Source of the DNA: Sphingomonas bacterium
GTDB taxonomy: Bacteria > Pseudomonadota > Alphaproteobacteria > Sphingomonadales > Sphingomonadaceae
Assembly: GCA_030149245.1 (NCBI GenBank)
Contig: JASBRX010000014.1
Location: 1-64,000, forward strand
Direction: 5' to 3'
DNA: 64,000 nucleotides
Under the pieces are notes generated by a model. It saw nothing but the letters and a program-made list of their open reading frames with translations, ran no database searches and was not told the DNA's origin. The stretch's first letter is position 1, and every line of letters starts with the position of its first letter. Of this stretch, positions 15,653 through 26,215 are shown in pieces. A program made the position numbers and the translations under genes.

Positions 15653-16555
15653 ATGCGTCTGCCGGACTTTGAAGCCTGGGCAATCTTCGCTTGTGTGGTC
15701 GAGCATCGCTCGTTCAGCGGTGCCGCAACTGCCATCGGGGTGAGCAAGGCCACCGTGTCCAAGGCGATCGCCCGGCTTGAGGCGCAGCTTGGAACGGCGT
15801 TATTCCACCGCACCTCGCGCCGCCTGACGCTGACCGACAGCGGCACCGCGCTCGCCGAACGCGCAGGGCGCATTCTCGCCGAGGCGCAGGCGGCGGAAGA
15901 GGCCGCGATCGATTCAGCCAAGGCACCGTCGGGCATGGTCCGCATCGCCGCACCGATTACCTTTGGCATCCGCTTTGTTGCCGATGCCATTGCCGATCTG
16001 ATCGCCGAACATCCGGGAATCCAGATCGACCTGCGGCTATCCGACGCACGTGTCGACATCGTCGCCGACGGCTTCGACATCGCGCTGCGCATCGCGGACC
16101 TGCCCGACTCTTCGCTGCGCGCGCGCCGGCTATCCCCGATCCAGGCGCGGGTCGTTGCTGCCCCAGCCTATCTGGAGCAACACGGCACGCCGCGCCATCC
16201 CGCCGACCTCGCCCATCATGCCTGCTTCCTCTACGCCAATGCGATTGGCGCCTGGCACTTCCGCAAGGCCGATGGCGAGGAAGCGGCGGTGCGCCCCGCC
16301 GGGCCACTTATCACCGACAATGGCGATGCGATGATCCCGGCATTGCTCGCAGGGCTCGGCATCGCCCGCCTGCCCGACTTCATCATCGACCGCGAGCTCG
16401 CTGACGGTCGACTGGTCGAAATTCTCGCCGATTGGTCGCCGCCGAACATCGCGCTGCACCTGCTCACCCCGCCCAGCACGCTGCGCCCGGCACGGGTCGA
16501 GCTGGTGATCGAGTTCCTGTCGCAGCGCTTCCGCAACCTCTGCACGCGGGCGTAA
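15653..16555 (+). CDS. LysR-family transcriptional regulator (of pirin/wrbA)
   Basis: A protein of 300 residues. The winged helix-turn-helix is at the N-terminus: FEAWAIFACVVEHRSFSGAATAIGVSKATVSKAIARLEAQLGTALFHRTSRRLTLTDSG. The effector domain (about 90-290) includes GMVRIAAPITFGIRFV and GFDIALRIADLPDSSLRARRL, typical of the AaeR/CrgA branch that responds to small aromatic or redox ligands. The position divergent to the pirin-wrbA pair indicates that those are its targets. Stop at 16553-16555; a terminator follows. Confidence 0.93.
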   Translation: MRLPDFEAWAIFACVVEHRSFSGAATAIGVSKATVSKAIARLEAQLGTALFHRTSRRLTLTDSGTALAERAGRILAEAQAAEEAAIDSAKAPSGMVRIAAPITFGIRFVADAIADLIAEHPGIQIDLRLSDARVDIVADGFDIALRIADLPDSSLRARRLSPIQARVVAAPAYLEQHGTPRHPADLAHHACFLYANAIGAWHFRKADGEEAAVRPAGPLITDNGDAMIPALLAGLGIARLPDFIIDRELADGRLVEILADWSPPNIALHLLTPPSTLRPARVELVIEFLSQRFRNLCTRA

Positions 16556-16595
16556 AACAAAAGGGCCGGCCTGCATCGCTGCAGACCGGCCCCTT
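16554..16595 (-). terminator. Bidirectional terminator between lysR and the TonB-dependent receptor
   Basis: The stem 16563-16575 pairs with 16580-16592 with one mismatch and a 4-nt loop. Read on the minus strand it is followed by a TTTTGTTTTA tract, which makes it a good terminator for the receptor gene. On the plus strand the tract is only CCTTGCTT. Confidence 0.8.
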
Positions 16596-16618
16596 GCTTG
16601 GGTCGATGAGACTTCGGC

Positions 16619-19597
16619 TTAGAACTTCGCCTCGGCCGAGATCGTGAACGAACGCCCGCGCGGATCGGCCACGCGCGGCTCCCACGAGCTACCCGCACCG
16701 GTGTTGCCGTCATAGGTGATGGCGAAGGGCGGATCGGTGTCGAACAGGTTCTTGACGCCCATGGTGAACGTATAGCCCTTGAACCCGGTAAAGGTGATCG
16801 ACGCGTTGTAGATGATATAATCGTCGACATACGGATTATAGTCAGGACGCGTCACCGTGCCCGCCGCGATCCCCGGCAGCGCCTGGTTCTTGTAGCCCGA
16901 ACGGAAGATCTGGCTGAGCGTGAAGCTCACATCCTCGGTGCGGTAACCGATATAGGCATTGTGCTTCCACTCATTGCCGAGATCGCCGGCATAGGTGAAC
17001 ACCCCGATCAGGCTCGGGCCATAGGCCGAAGTCGGCGTCAGCTTCTCCTTCTTCTTCAGCAGCAGCGTGCCATCGAGGCCCGCGCTGAACGTGCCGCCCA
17101 TCGCATCGAACTGGCCGCGCGCGGCGAACTCAAGACCCTGGGTCCGGCGCGAACCGGCGTTGATCCAGCGCTGGTCGATCACGGTCACGTCCTGGGTCAC
17201 AGGATCGCGGACGAAGCGATCGGGGAACAGCGCGGCATTGTCGATCAGCTGGCGCAGCGTCAGCAACTGGATCGTGTCGTCGACCGCGATCGACCACCAG
17301 TCGACCGACAGGCTCACCCCGCGGAACGGGGTCAGCACGCCACCGACGCTGAACTGCTTCGCCGTTTCCGGCTGCAGCGTGGGCAGACCGCCAGTCGCGA
17401 TTTCCGGACGGATCTGCGCGCAGGGCAGGCCGCTGCCAAATGCGCTGGTCGGAACGCCGCCCGGGCAACGCACCGGATCGGCCAGATCGCTGCCCGAATA
17501 AGGCGACAGGGTGACGCCGTTGAAGATCTGGTTGAACGTCGGAACGCGGAAGCTGGTGTTATACGATCCGCGGAACATCAGCTGCTCGAACGGAGCGAAC
17601 TTGACCGTCACCTTCGGATTGGTGGTGGTCCCAAAGCCGGTATAGTCGTCGACACGCAGCGCGCCGGTAACCTCAAGCTGTTCGATGATCGGCACCAGCA
17701 CTTCGGCATAGGCCGCCTTCACATCGCGGCTCTTGGGCGTCAGCGCGTTGACGTTGTCGAACGCGGCCAGGAAAATGACCGGTGCGGTCGCGGCGGCGGC
17801 GGCCGATCCGTTGAACGAATAGGTTTCGCGACGATAATCAACGCCGGCCGCCATCCGCACATCGCCGCCCCAGATCGGGAAGAGCGAGCCGGACACCGAC
17901 GCATCGAACTGCTTCACCTCATATTGGCCGCCATAGAGCGTCGCCCCGCGCGCCGAAACCGATTCCAGCGCGGCGAGGCCGGCTGCGGTCTGCGTCAGGC
18001 TGAACGGGTTTATCAGGCCACTGTTCATTACGCCGACCAAACCACGGAAGCCTGCCGGTGCGCCCGCTACCTGCGGCGCATTCGTGTCATAAGAGCCATT
18101 GGCGTTCGTGCCGCGATAATAATAGCCGCCGCCCAGCACCGACGCGCTTTCGCTCTTCGCGTAGCTGGCACCAGCGCGGTAATCCCAGCCGTCGAACAAC
18201 GGACCTTCGAGGCCCAGCGCCGCGCGGAACGTCTTGGTGTCGGTCACATATTCGCGCGGCCCGCATGCGGCGCAGCGCCAGCGATAGGAAATCGGCAGCT
18301 GCGCGGCGGCGCGGGCGTTGAAATTGGCCAGCTGCGTCGGATCGGTGATGATCCCGCGAATCGCATTGACCACCGCGTCATAGGTCGCCGCAGTGGTCGG
18401 GTTGCGCGGATATGCGATGTTGAGGTTGGTCGTATTCGCCGACAGCTGGGCGTTGCTGAAGCTTTTCGCTGACGTGGCGTCGGAACCCGTCACCTCGACC
18501 GAGAGCTCGTGCGAACCGCCGATGCGGACGACACCGCGCCCATAATAGGTCAGTGTCTCGATCGGCTGCTGGATCACTGCCGCGCGACCCGTATCCCAAG
18601 CGCAGGCATAGACCGCCGCCGGGTTGTTCCACAGCTGCTCGTCATAGGCCATGCCGCCGTCGAACGAGTCACACCCGCCGCCACCCGGCAGGTCCAGGAT
18701 GTTGATGCCACCGCCGACGATATTGGCTCCGTTCGGCCCGGTGATCGCAAGCGTAGGGAAAAGCACGGACGGCCCAAGCAGAGTCCCGTTTGGATTCTGG
18801 TTTACGTTGGCACCGATGTTGAACACCGTCGCGATCGGCGTGCCGCGCGTGTCGATCGACAGGCCGCGATTGGGCTGGTTGCCGTTGACGAAATCGCGAT
18901 CCTCGCCGCGCAGAATCTTGTTCCAGCGGTAGGATACCGCCGCCATGATGTTGAAGCCGTCTTCGTTCAGATTGCCATAACCGGCCACGCCGCCGACACG
19001 GTAGATTTCACCGCCGCCCGCTTCCGGCACGTCGACATAGCCGCTGACCGACACGCCCTCGAACGTCTTCTTGGTGATGAAGTTGATGACGCCGCCGACT
19101 GCGTCGGTGCCATAGATGGCCGACGCGCCGTCCTTGAGCACTTCGACGCGCTCGATCGCGGCGAACGGAATCTGGTTGACGTCGACTGCCGAGCCCGACA
19201 GGCCGTGGGCAGCCACGCGACGGCCGTTCAGCAGGACCAGCGTCGCCGCCGATCCCTGACCGCGCAGGTTCGCGGCCGACAGACCGTTAGTGCCGCGCTG
19301 CGCGCCCGTCGTCACGTCGGCGTTGGACGCCAGGTTATCCGCGCCCGAGCCGTTGGTCGGAAGGAAGGCGATCAGCTGCTCGGGGCTGGTGATGCCGTTG
19401 CGCGCAATCTCTTCCTGCGTCACGATCTGCAGCGGGAGGGCGCTCTTGGTCGGGTCCTGCTTGATCCGCGAGCCGGTGATCAGCACCTCGCGCTCGCTGC
19501 TTTCCTGCTGGCCTTCAGATGATGTCGGCGCGTCCTGTGCGAATGCCGGAGCCGCGATGCAGCACGCCGTCACGAACAATGCGGTCTTGAACTTCAT
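16619..19597 (-). CDS. TonB-dependent outer-membrane receptor
   Basis: A protein of 992 residues. Signal peptide 1-20 (APAFA-QD). A TonB-box-like REVLITGSRI is at about 33-42. The plug domain follows (PLQIVTQEEIARNGITSPEQLIAFLP, LNGRRVAAHGL, ERVEVLKDGASAIYGTDAVGGVINFITKK), then a large 22-strand barrel ending in aromatic GRSFTISAEAKF. It imports a substrate across the outer membrane using TonB-ExbB-ExbD. The length near 1000 residues and the missing iron-siderophore signatures resemble the sphingomonad receptors used for oligosaccharides, peptides or aromatics; no neighbour identifies the substrate. No sigma/anti-sigma extension is present. Confidence 0.95.
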   Translation of the reverse strand: MKFKTALFVTACCIAAPAFAQDAPTSSEGQQESSEREVLITGSRIKQDPTKSALPLQIVTQEEIARNGITSPEQLIAFLPTNGSGADNLASNADVTTGAQRGTNGLSAANLRGQGSAATLVLLNGRRVAAHGLSGSAVDVNQIPFAAIERVEVLKDGASAIYGTDAVGGVINFITKKTFEGVSVSGYVDVPEAGGGEIYRVGGVAGYGNLNEDGFNIMAAVSYRWNKILRGEDRDFVNGNQPNRGLSIDTRGTPIATVFNIGANVNQNPNGTLLGPSVLFPTLAITGPNGANIVGGGINILDLPGGGGCDSFDGGMAYDEQLWNNPAAVYACAWDTGRAAVIQQPIETLTYYGRGVVRIGGSHELSVEVTGSDATSAKSFSNAQLSANTTNLNIAYPRNPTTAATYDAVVNAIRGIITDPTQLANFNARAAAQLPISYRWRCAACGPREYVTDTKTFRAALGLEGPLFDGWDYRAGASYAKSESASVLGGGYYYRGTNANGSYDTNAPQVAGAPAGFRGLVGVMNSGLINPFSLTQTAAGLAALESVSARGATLYGGQYEVKQFDASVSGSLFPIWGGDVRMAAGVDYRRETYSFNGSAAAAATAPVIFLAAFDNVNALTPKSRDVKAAYAEVLVPIIEQLEVTGALRVDDYTGFGTTTNPKVTVKFAPFEQLMFRGSYNTSFRVPTFNQIFNGVTLSPYSGSDLADPVRCPGGVPTSAFGSGLPCAQIRPEIATGGLPTLQPETAKQFSVGGVLTPFRGVSLSVDWWSIAVDDTIQLLTLRQLIDNAALFPDRFVRDPVTQDVTVIDQRWINAGSRRTQGLEFAARGQFDAMGGTFSAGLDGTLLLKKKEKLTPTSAYGPSLIGVFTYAGDLGNEWKHNAYIGYRTEDVSFTLSQIFRSGYKNQALPGIAAGTVTRPDYNPYVDDYIIYNASITFTGFKGYTFTMGVKNLFDTDPPFAITYDGNTGAGSSWEPRVADPRGRSFTISAEAKF

Positions 19598-19813
19598 ACC
19601 CCAACCCCCTTTTTGATCCAGCGCGCACTATTGTGTCGGCTTCGCCGGAAACCGCGAAATTAATCACGCATATTTGATGTTAGCAAATGCAAAATATCAG
19701 CCAAGCCTATAGCCTAGGGCTATATCGCGCAACGTTGATCTTGACAGGGTTTGGCCGGATTTCGCGCCAATGCGGCGCACCGCGCACTTACGCCCAATCC
19801 CCCGCGACTCGTG

Positions 19814-19875
19814 GAGTCAGGCCGGTTAGGGCAAAATTAACCTTTTGCCTTCATACCAGCTTAGGTTAATGAATC
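19814..19875 (+). promoter_or_regulatory. ctrA upstream region with GANTC sites and TTAACC/GGTTAA half-sites
   Basis: The interval 19598-19928 is the longest gene-free stretch in the window (331 bases). Its distal part holds GAGTC at 19814-19818 and GAATC at 19871-19875, both CcrM methylation sites (GANTC). It also holds TTAACC at 19837-19842 and GGTTAA at 19864-19869, facing half-sites of the CtrA box. In Caulobacter the ctrA promoter is controlled by GANTC methylation state and by CtrA itself, so the same logic is likely here. In the receptor-proximal part I see nothing definite. Confidence 0.5.
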
Positions 19876-19928
19876 AGTCGCGTTGTGCGCCACAGGGGGC
19901 CTGCAACCGGCATAGGGGAAATCAGCCG

Positions 19929-20636
19929 ATGCGCGTGCTGCTGATCGAAGACGAGCCGACGACCGCCAAGGCCATCGAGCTGATGCTCGCGACCGAGGGA
20001 TTCAATGTCTACACGACCGATCTGGGCGAGGAGGGCCTCGATCTGGGCAAGCTGTATGACTATGACATCATCCTGCTCGACCTTAACCTTCCCGACATGC
20101 ACGGCTATGACGTGCTCAAGAAGCTGCGCGTCGCGCGCGTTCAGACCCCGGTCCTGATCCTGTCGGGCATCAACGAAATGGACAGCAAGGTCCGCTCGTT
20201 CGGCTTCGGCGCCGACGATTATGTGACCAAACCCTTCCACCGCGAAGAGCTGATCGCCCGCATCCATGCAGTGGTGCGCCGCAGCAAAGGTCACAGCCAG
20301 TCGGTCATCCGCACCGGCAAGCTCGCCGTGAACCTGGATGCCAAGACCGTCGAGGTCGATGGTGCCCGCGTCCACCTGACCGGCAAGGAATATGCGATGC
20401 TGGAGCTGCTCTCGCTCCGCAAGGGCACAACGCTCACCAAGGAAATGTTCCTCAACCACCTCTATGGCGGGATGGACGAGCCCGAGCTCAAGATCATCGA
20501 CGTCTTCATCTGCAAGCTGCGCAAGAAGCTCAGCATGGCGTGCGAAGGCGAAAATTACATCGAGACCGTCTGGGGCCGCGGCTATGTGCTGCGCGAGCCC
20601 GAGGAAGCGGCTGGCGCTGTGAGCGCCGTCGCCTGA
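19929..20636 (+). CDS. ctrA: Cell-cycle master response regulator CtrA
   Basis: An OmpR-type response regulator of 235 residues. The receiver has the acidic pocket IEDE at 7-10 and the phosphorylated Asp51 in ILLDLNLPD, with the lysine in TKPFHREE. The DNA-binding domain ([54 protein letters not shown]) is essentially the CtrA signature of Alphaproteobacteria. It controls division, motility and envelope genes and is phosphorylated through the CckA-ChpT relay. The start is ATG 19929; the open frame upstream from 19845 is intergenic. A strong terminator follows. Confidence 0.97.
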   Translation: MRVLLIEDEPTTAKAIELMLATEGFNVYTTDLGEEGLDLGKLYDYDIILLDLNLPDMHGYDVLKKLRVARVQTPVLILSGINEMDSKVRSFGFGADDYVTKPFHREELIARIHAVVRRSKGHSQSVIRTGKLAVNLDAKTVEVDGARVHLTGKEYAMLELLSLRKGTTLTKEMFLNHLYGGMDEPELKIIDVFICKLRKKLSMACEGENYIETVWGRGYVLREPEEAAGAVSAVA

Positions 20637-20666
20637 CATTTACCGTTCGTTGCGTGGGGCAAAGGG

Positions 20667-20702
20667 GGCCGCGTCATCCGGGGGGATGACGCGGCCTTTT
20701 CC
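20667..20702 (+). terminator. Rho-independent terminator of ctrA
   Basis: ggccgcgtcatc (20667-20678) pairs with gatgacgcggcc (20685-20696), loop of G, followed by TTTT at 20697-20700. It is 30 bases after the ctrA stop. Confidence 0.9.
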
Positions 20703-20750
20703 ATTGTGCGCGCGAGCGCGCGGCGATGGCTCTGATGTTCAAGGAATAAG

Positions 20751-20774
20751 TGACGGAAAGGGTGGAATTCGAAC
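20751..20774 (-). pseudogene. Decayed 3'-end fragment of tRNA-Ser (candidate attachment-site remnant)
   Basis: The 24 bases 20751-20774 match the 3' end of the intact tRNA-Ser(CGA) gene (28951-28974) at 21 positions. All three differences are G to A on this strand. The matching part covers the CCA end, the acceptor 3' strand and most of the T-arm; the rest of the tRNA is absent. The orientation is the same as in the full gene (direct repeat). It begins 38 bases beyond the kdpE stop. The two copies bracket the kdp genes exactly, as attL and attR bracket an integrated element. Confidence 0.65.
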
Positions 20775-20811
20775 AGTCATTGGACCGATACGCTGATCGG
20801 CCCGAAAGCGG

Positions 20812-21504
20812 TCATAAGGCCGTCCTGAGCCTGTATCCGACACCCGGCTCGTTCTGGATCAGCTCTGGTCGCGCAGGGTCTGCTTCCAGTTTCTGTCGAA
20901 GGTTGCGCACCACGATGCGCAGATAGTCGACCCGCATTGCATGCGCTGGTCCCCATACCGTCTGCAACAAGTGGGTGTGGCTCATCACCCGGTCGGGACG
21001 ACGCGCCAGTTCGGCGAGCAGCTCATATTCCTTGGGCGACAGATGCACTTCCTCGCCAGCGCGTCGCACCCGGCGGTGCGCCAGGTCGATCTCGATCTCG
21101 CCGATGGTGACCCGCTCACGGTCGGCGCTGCTGGCGAGGCGATGGCGCAGCGCGGTGCGGATCCGGGCCAGCAGCTCTTCGGTGTCGAACGGCTTGGTCA
21201 GGTAATCGTCTGCGCCCAGATCGAGCGCCGCGACCTTCTCCGCCACATCCTCGCGCGCTGAAACCACGAGCAGCGTCGCGGTGGATCGTGCCTTGATCGG
21301 CTGGATCAGCTCGATCCCGTCCCGATCCGGCAGGCCCAGGTCGAGCAGCACCACGTCGGGCTTGTCGATGTCCAGCAGCGACAGCCCTTCGCGCGCGTTC
21401 CCTGCCTCCACCGCCACATGCCCCGCGCGCTGGATGGCGGCGCGGAGCAGGCGGCGGATGTGGACATCGTCCTCGATGATGAGCAGCTTGGTCGGCAACG
21501 CCAT
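20812..21504 (-). CDS. kdpE: Response regulator KdpE
   Basis: An OmpR-type regulator of 230 residues: receiver with IEDD at 10-13, phosphorylation Asp in VVLLDLGLPDRDG and lysine in YLTKPFDTEELLARIRTALRH; then a winged helix with HLSPKEYELLAELARRPDRVMSH and HAMRVDYLRIVVRNLRQKLE, the KdpE pattern. Phosphorylated by KdpD under potassium limitation, it activates kdpFABC. It lies 21 bases downstream of kdpC on the same strand, so the regulator is in the operon it controls, while its kinase gene is divergent at 26216. Confidence 0.95.
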   Translation of the reverse strand: MALPTKLLIIEDDVHIRRLLRAAIQRAGHVAVEAGNAREGLSLLDIDKPDVVLLDLGLPDRDGIELIQPIKARSTATLLVVSAREDVAEKVAALDLGADDYLTKPFDTEELLARIRTALRHRLASSADRERVTIGEIEIDLAHRRVRRAGEEVHLSPKEYELLAELARRPDRVMSHTHLLQTVWGPAHAMRVDYLRIVVRNLRQKLEADPARPELIQNEPGVGYRLRTAL

Positions 21505-21525
21505 CCTCCCCGCTTAGAGCAGGCG

Positions 21526-22125
21526 CTATCGCCGGTCGAGCGCCGTCGCACGCGGGAGCGCGTCGAGCGCGCGATTGAGCGTCAGGACGTTGACCCGGTC
21601 CTCGCCGAGAAAGCCCAACATCGCAGTTTGAATGTGGCGACGGACCAGCGACTCCACGGTGCCCCGCCTCAGGCCACGTGCGGCCGCAACGCGATCGACC
21701 TGCAACAAAGCCGCTTCGGGGCTGATATGGGGGTCGAGCCCCGAAGCGGAGGCAGTCACCAGATCGGCGGGGACCGATTGTCCTGGTGAGGTGCGGTTGG
21801 CGTCAGCATCGGCCTTCACGCGATCGACCAGCGCCTGCGACGTCGGGCCGAGGTTCGAGCCGGCCGAGGCTGCGGCGTCATAACCGTCGGCGCCGGCGGC
21901 CGAGGGGCGACCGTGGAAATAGGTGTCGCCGGTGAATTTCTGGCCGAGCAGTTCGGAGCCGATCACCTTGTCTCCCTCACGGATCAGGCTGCCATTGGCC
22001 TGATGCGGGAAGAGAAGCTGGGCGACGCCGGTGATCAGCGCGGGATAGGCGACGCCGAGCAACAGGGCGAACAAGGCGGTCAGCACAAGTGCGGGGCGCA
22101 AGGCGGTTTTGAGGTCGGTGAGCAT
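21526..22125 (-). CDS. kdpC: Potassium-transporting ATPase subunit KdpC
   Basis: A protein of 199 residues with one N-terminal membrane helix (about 12-32) and a periplasmic domain. Family landmarks: [92 protein letters not shown] and RVAAARGL. KdpC is the accessory subunit thought to increase ATP affinity of KdpB. The start is ATG 22125, 11 bases after the kdpB stop; an in-frame upstream ATG lies inside kdpB and was rejected. Confidence 0.96.
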   Translation of the reverse strand: MLTDLKTALRPALVLTALFALLLGVAYPALITGVAQLLFPHQANGSLIREGDKVIGSELLGQKFTGDTYFHGRPSAAGADGYDAAASAGSNLGPTSQALVDRVKADADANRTSPGQSVPADLVTASASGLDPHISPEAALLQVDRVAAARGLRRGTVESLVRRHIQTAMLGFLGEDRVNVLTLNRALDALPRATALDRR

Positions 22126-22136
22126 TGGGAGAATCC

Positions 22137-24164
<2,028 letters not shown>

Positions 24165-24174
24165 CGTTCGGCAC

Positions 24175-25878
24175 TCAGAAGAGCTGGCCACGGACCATCG
24201 CGATGTGATCGGCGATGGGTCCAAGCGCGAGCGAGGGGAGGAAGGTCAGGCCGCCCAGGATCAGGATGATCCCGACGAGCAGGCCGACCCACAGGCCGCC
24301 GGTGGTCGGGAACGAGCCCGCGGTTTCCGGCGTGTATTTCTTGACGGCAAGGCTGCCCGCGATGGCGAGCACCGGCACGATCACGAAGAAGCGTCCAAGC
24401 CACATCGCGACGCCGAGCAGCGCATTGTAGAAGGGCGTGCCCGAGGTGATACCCGCAAAGGCCGAGCCATTGTTGCCGGTCGCCGAGCTGAACGCATAGA
24501 CGATCTCCGAAAAGCCGTGCGGCCCCTTATTGAGCGGCCCGGCAAGCCCGTCCGGCAGCACCGCGGCAAGCGCAGAGAAGCCAAGGATGCACAGCGGCAG
24601 GATCGCGATGGCGAGCACCGCGAGCTTGACCTCCCGGCTCTCGATCTTCTTGCCGACATATTCGGGCGTGCGTCCCACCATCAGGCCGGCGACGAACACC
24701 GCGAGGATGGCGAAGAGCAGGAAGCCATAGATGCCCGCACCGACGCCGCCGATCACGACTTCGCCAAGCTGCATGTTGAACAGCGGGATCATGCCGCCCA
24801 GCGGGGTGAAGCTGTCATGCATGGCATTGACCGCGCCGCACGACGCCGCAGTGGTGACGACCGAGAACAGCGCGCTGGCAGCGATTCCGAAGCGGACTTC
24901 CTTGCCCTCCATATTGCCGCCGGGGACGCCGAGCGCATGGAGGTTCGGATTGCCTGCGGCTTCGGCCCAATAGGCGAAGCCCGCACCTGCGGTGAACAGG
25001 ATCAGCATCGCGGCGAGGATCGCCCAGCCCTGACGGGTGTTTCCGACCGCCTTGCCGAAGGTCCAGGTCAGGCCAGCGCCGATCGCAAAGATCGACAGCA
25101 TCTGCACCAGATTGGTCAGCGCATTGGGGTTCTCGAACGGGTGCGCGCTATTGGCGTTGAAGAAGCCGCCACCGTTGGTGCCGAGCATCTTGATCGCTTC
25201 CTGCGACGCGACCGGGCCGAGCGCGATCGACTGCTTGACGCCCTCAAGCCCGGTCGCATCGATCAGGCTGGCAAAGGTCTGCGGCACGCCATTGGCGACC
25301 AGAAACAGCGCATAGACCAGACAGATTGGCAGCAGCAGGTAGAGCGTCACCCGAGTGACGTCGGCCCAGAAATTGCCGAGCCCGCTGACTTGCCGCCGCG
25401 CAAAGCCGCGAAACAGCGCGAAGGCGATGGCGATGCCGGTCGCGGCCGACAGGAAATTGTGGATCGTCAGGCCCAGCATCTGGCTGAGGTTCGACAGCGC
25501 GACCTCACCCGAATACCATTGCCAGTTGGTGTTGGTAGTGAAGCTGATCGCGGTGTTGAACGCGCCATCGGCGGTCAGGCCGGCGAGCCCGCGCGGGTTC
25601 ATCGGCAACACGCCCTGAAGCCGCAATACCGCATAGGTAAATAACAGCAGCGCGAGATTGAAGATCAGCATGTGCAGCGCGTAGCGGCGCCAGCTCTGCT
25701 CGACATTTGGGTCGATGCCCGCGAGCTTGTAGAAGCCGCGCTCGACCGGCCCGAGCACCGCGTGCAGCGGCGTGCGGCGGCCTTCATAGAGTGCAAACAG
25801 CCACAGCCCGATCGGCTTGGCAAGCGCCGCGACCAGCGCGACGAAGAGGAGGATCAACCCCCATCCCTGAACGGTCAT
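24175..25878 (-). CDS. kdpA: Potassium-transporting ATPase potassium-binding subunit KdpA
   Basis: An integral membrane protein of 567 residues of the superfamily of K+ transporters with four pore-loop repeats. Filter segments: [54 protein letters not shown] and [13 protein letters not shown]. Ten membrane segments are visible. It selects K+ for the high-affinity KdpFABC pump. Length is normal. It follows kdpF by 13 bases. Confidence 0.97.
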   Translation of the reverse strand: MTVQGWGLILLFVALVAALAKPIGLWLFALYEGRRTPLHAVLGPVERGFYKLAGIDPNVEQSWRRYALHMLIFNLALLLFTYAVLRLQGVLPMNPRGLAGLTADGAFNTAISFTTNTNWQWYSGEVALSNLSQMLGLTIHNFLSAATGIAIAFALFRGFARRQVSGLGNFWADVTRVTLYLLLPICLVYALFLVANGVPQTFASLIDATGLEGVKQSIALGPVASQEAIKMLGTNGGGFFNANSAHPFENPNALTNLVQMLSIFAIGAGLTWTFGKAVGNTRQGWAILAAMLILFTAGAGFAYWAEAAGNPNLHALGVPGGNMEGKEVRFGIAASALFSVVTTAASCGAVNAMHDSFTPLGGMIPLFNMQLGEVVIGGVGAGIYGFLLFAILAVFVAGLMVGRTPEYVGKKIESREVKLAVLAIAILPLCILGFSALAAVLPDGLAGPLNKGPHGFSEIVYAFSSATGNNGSAFAGITSGTPFYNALLGVAMWLGRFFVIVPVLAIAGSLAVKKYTPETAGSFPTTGGLWVGLLVGIILILGGLTFLPSLALGPIADHIAMVRGQLF

Positions 25879-25891
25879 AAAATCGAGGCTT

Positions 25892-25981
25892 TCAGAACTT
25901 CTCGGGCCGGACGAGCACGGCGGCGAGGTAGATGAGCAGGGCGAGCGCGGTGATGCCGGCGAGGGTCAGGTGAAGGCTCAT
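25892..25981 (-). CDS. kdpF: KdpF, small lipid-like subunit of the Kdp ATPase
   Basis: A 29-residue single-helix protein, too short for most gene finders. It reads [20 protein letters not shown] and ends VRPEKF, matching the KdpF pattern of one hydrophobic helix followed by a short basic (L/V)RPE(R/K)F tail. KdpF stabilises the KdpABC complex in the membrane. It stands directly upstream of kdpA, its regular position. Its ATG is two bases after the stop of the 27-residue ORF above, consistent with coupled translation. Confidence 0.93.
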   Translation of the reverse strand: MSLHLTLAGITALALLIYLAAVLVRPEKF

Positions 25982-25982
25982 C

Positions 25983-26066
25983 TCAAGCCTCGTCACACAG
26001 GCGCAGATAGGCGAGCGTCGCGAGGAACAGGCCGCCGAGTATGGCGAGCCAGATCACGTCAGACAT
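25983..26066 (-). CDS. 27-residue single-helix protein upstream of kdpF
   Basis: A tiny ORF reading MSDVIWLAILGGLFLATLAY followed by LRLCDEA. It has one membrane helix with a short tail containing Arg, Cys and acidic residues. Its stop (25985-25983) and the kdpF ATG are arranged TGAGATG, so it is the first gene of the kdp transcript. The GGAG at 26078-26075 could be its ribosome binding site, but lies in the arm of a hairpin (26075-26092). I recall similar one-helix ORFs with an LC(D/E) end before kdpF in other proteobacteria, but cannot verify this here and know no assigned function. Confidence 0.65.
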   Translation of the reverse strand: MSDVIWLAILGGLFLATLAYLRLCDEA

Positions 26067-26074
26067 GGTGCGGA

Positions 26075-26152
26075 CTCCGAATGGTTTCGGAGGGTCAATT
26101 AGGCGCGGAGGCCATTAAGGTTCGCCGGTGAATGCGGGCGCGGGGCATTAAG
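26075..26152. promoter_or_regulatory. kdp divergent control region: hairpin over the ribosome binding site and two CATTAAG direct repeats
   Basis: In the 149-base gap between the 27-residue ORF and kdpD, ctccgaa (26075-26081) and ttcggag (26086-26092) form a 7-bp dyad that includes the only good Shine-Dalgarno of the kdp transcript. CATTAAG occurs at 26113-26119 and 26146-26152, 33 bases apart (about three helical turns), as expected for a pair of regulator monomers or dimers. KdpE is the obvious candidate binder. Assignment is by position only. Confidence 0.4.
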
Positions 26153-26215
26153 AAAGCATATAGATCGCACCGGTGCGGTTGGCTTTACCCGGCGGTGCCG
26201 CCAGAGTTGCCGTCG

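Noticed and set aside
16961..18472. 503-codon plus-strand frame within the TonB-dependent receptor gene.
   Set aside because: Shadow of a certain minus-strand gene; no ribosome binding site or domain.
20751..20774. Considered as a complete second tRNA gene.
   Set aside because: Only the T-arm and 3' acceptor strand are present; no anticodon arm or 5' acceptor strand can be found next to it.
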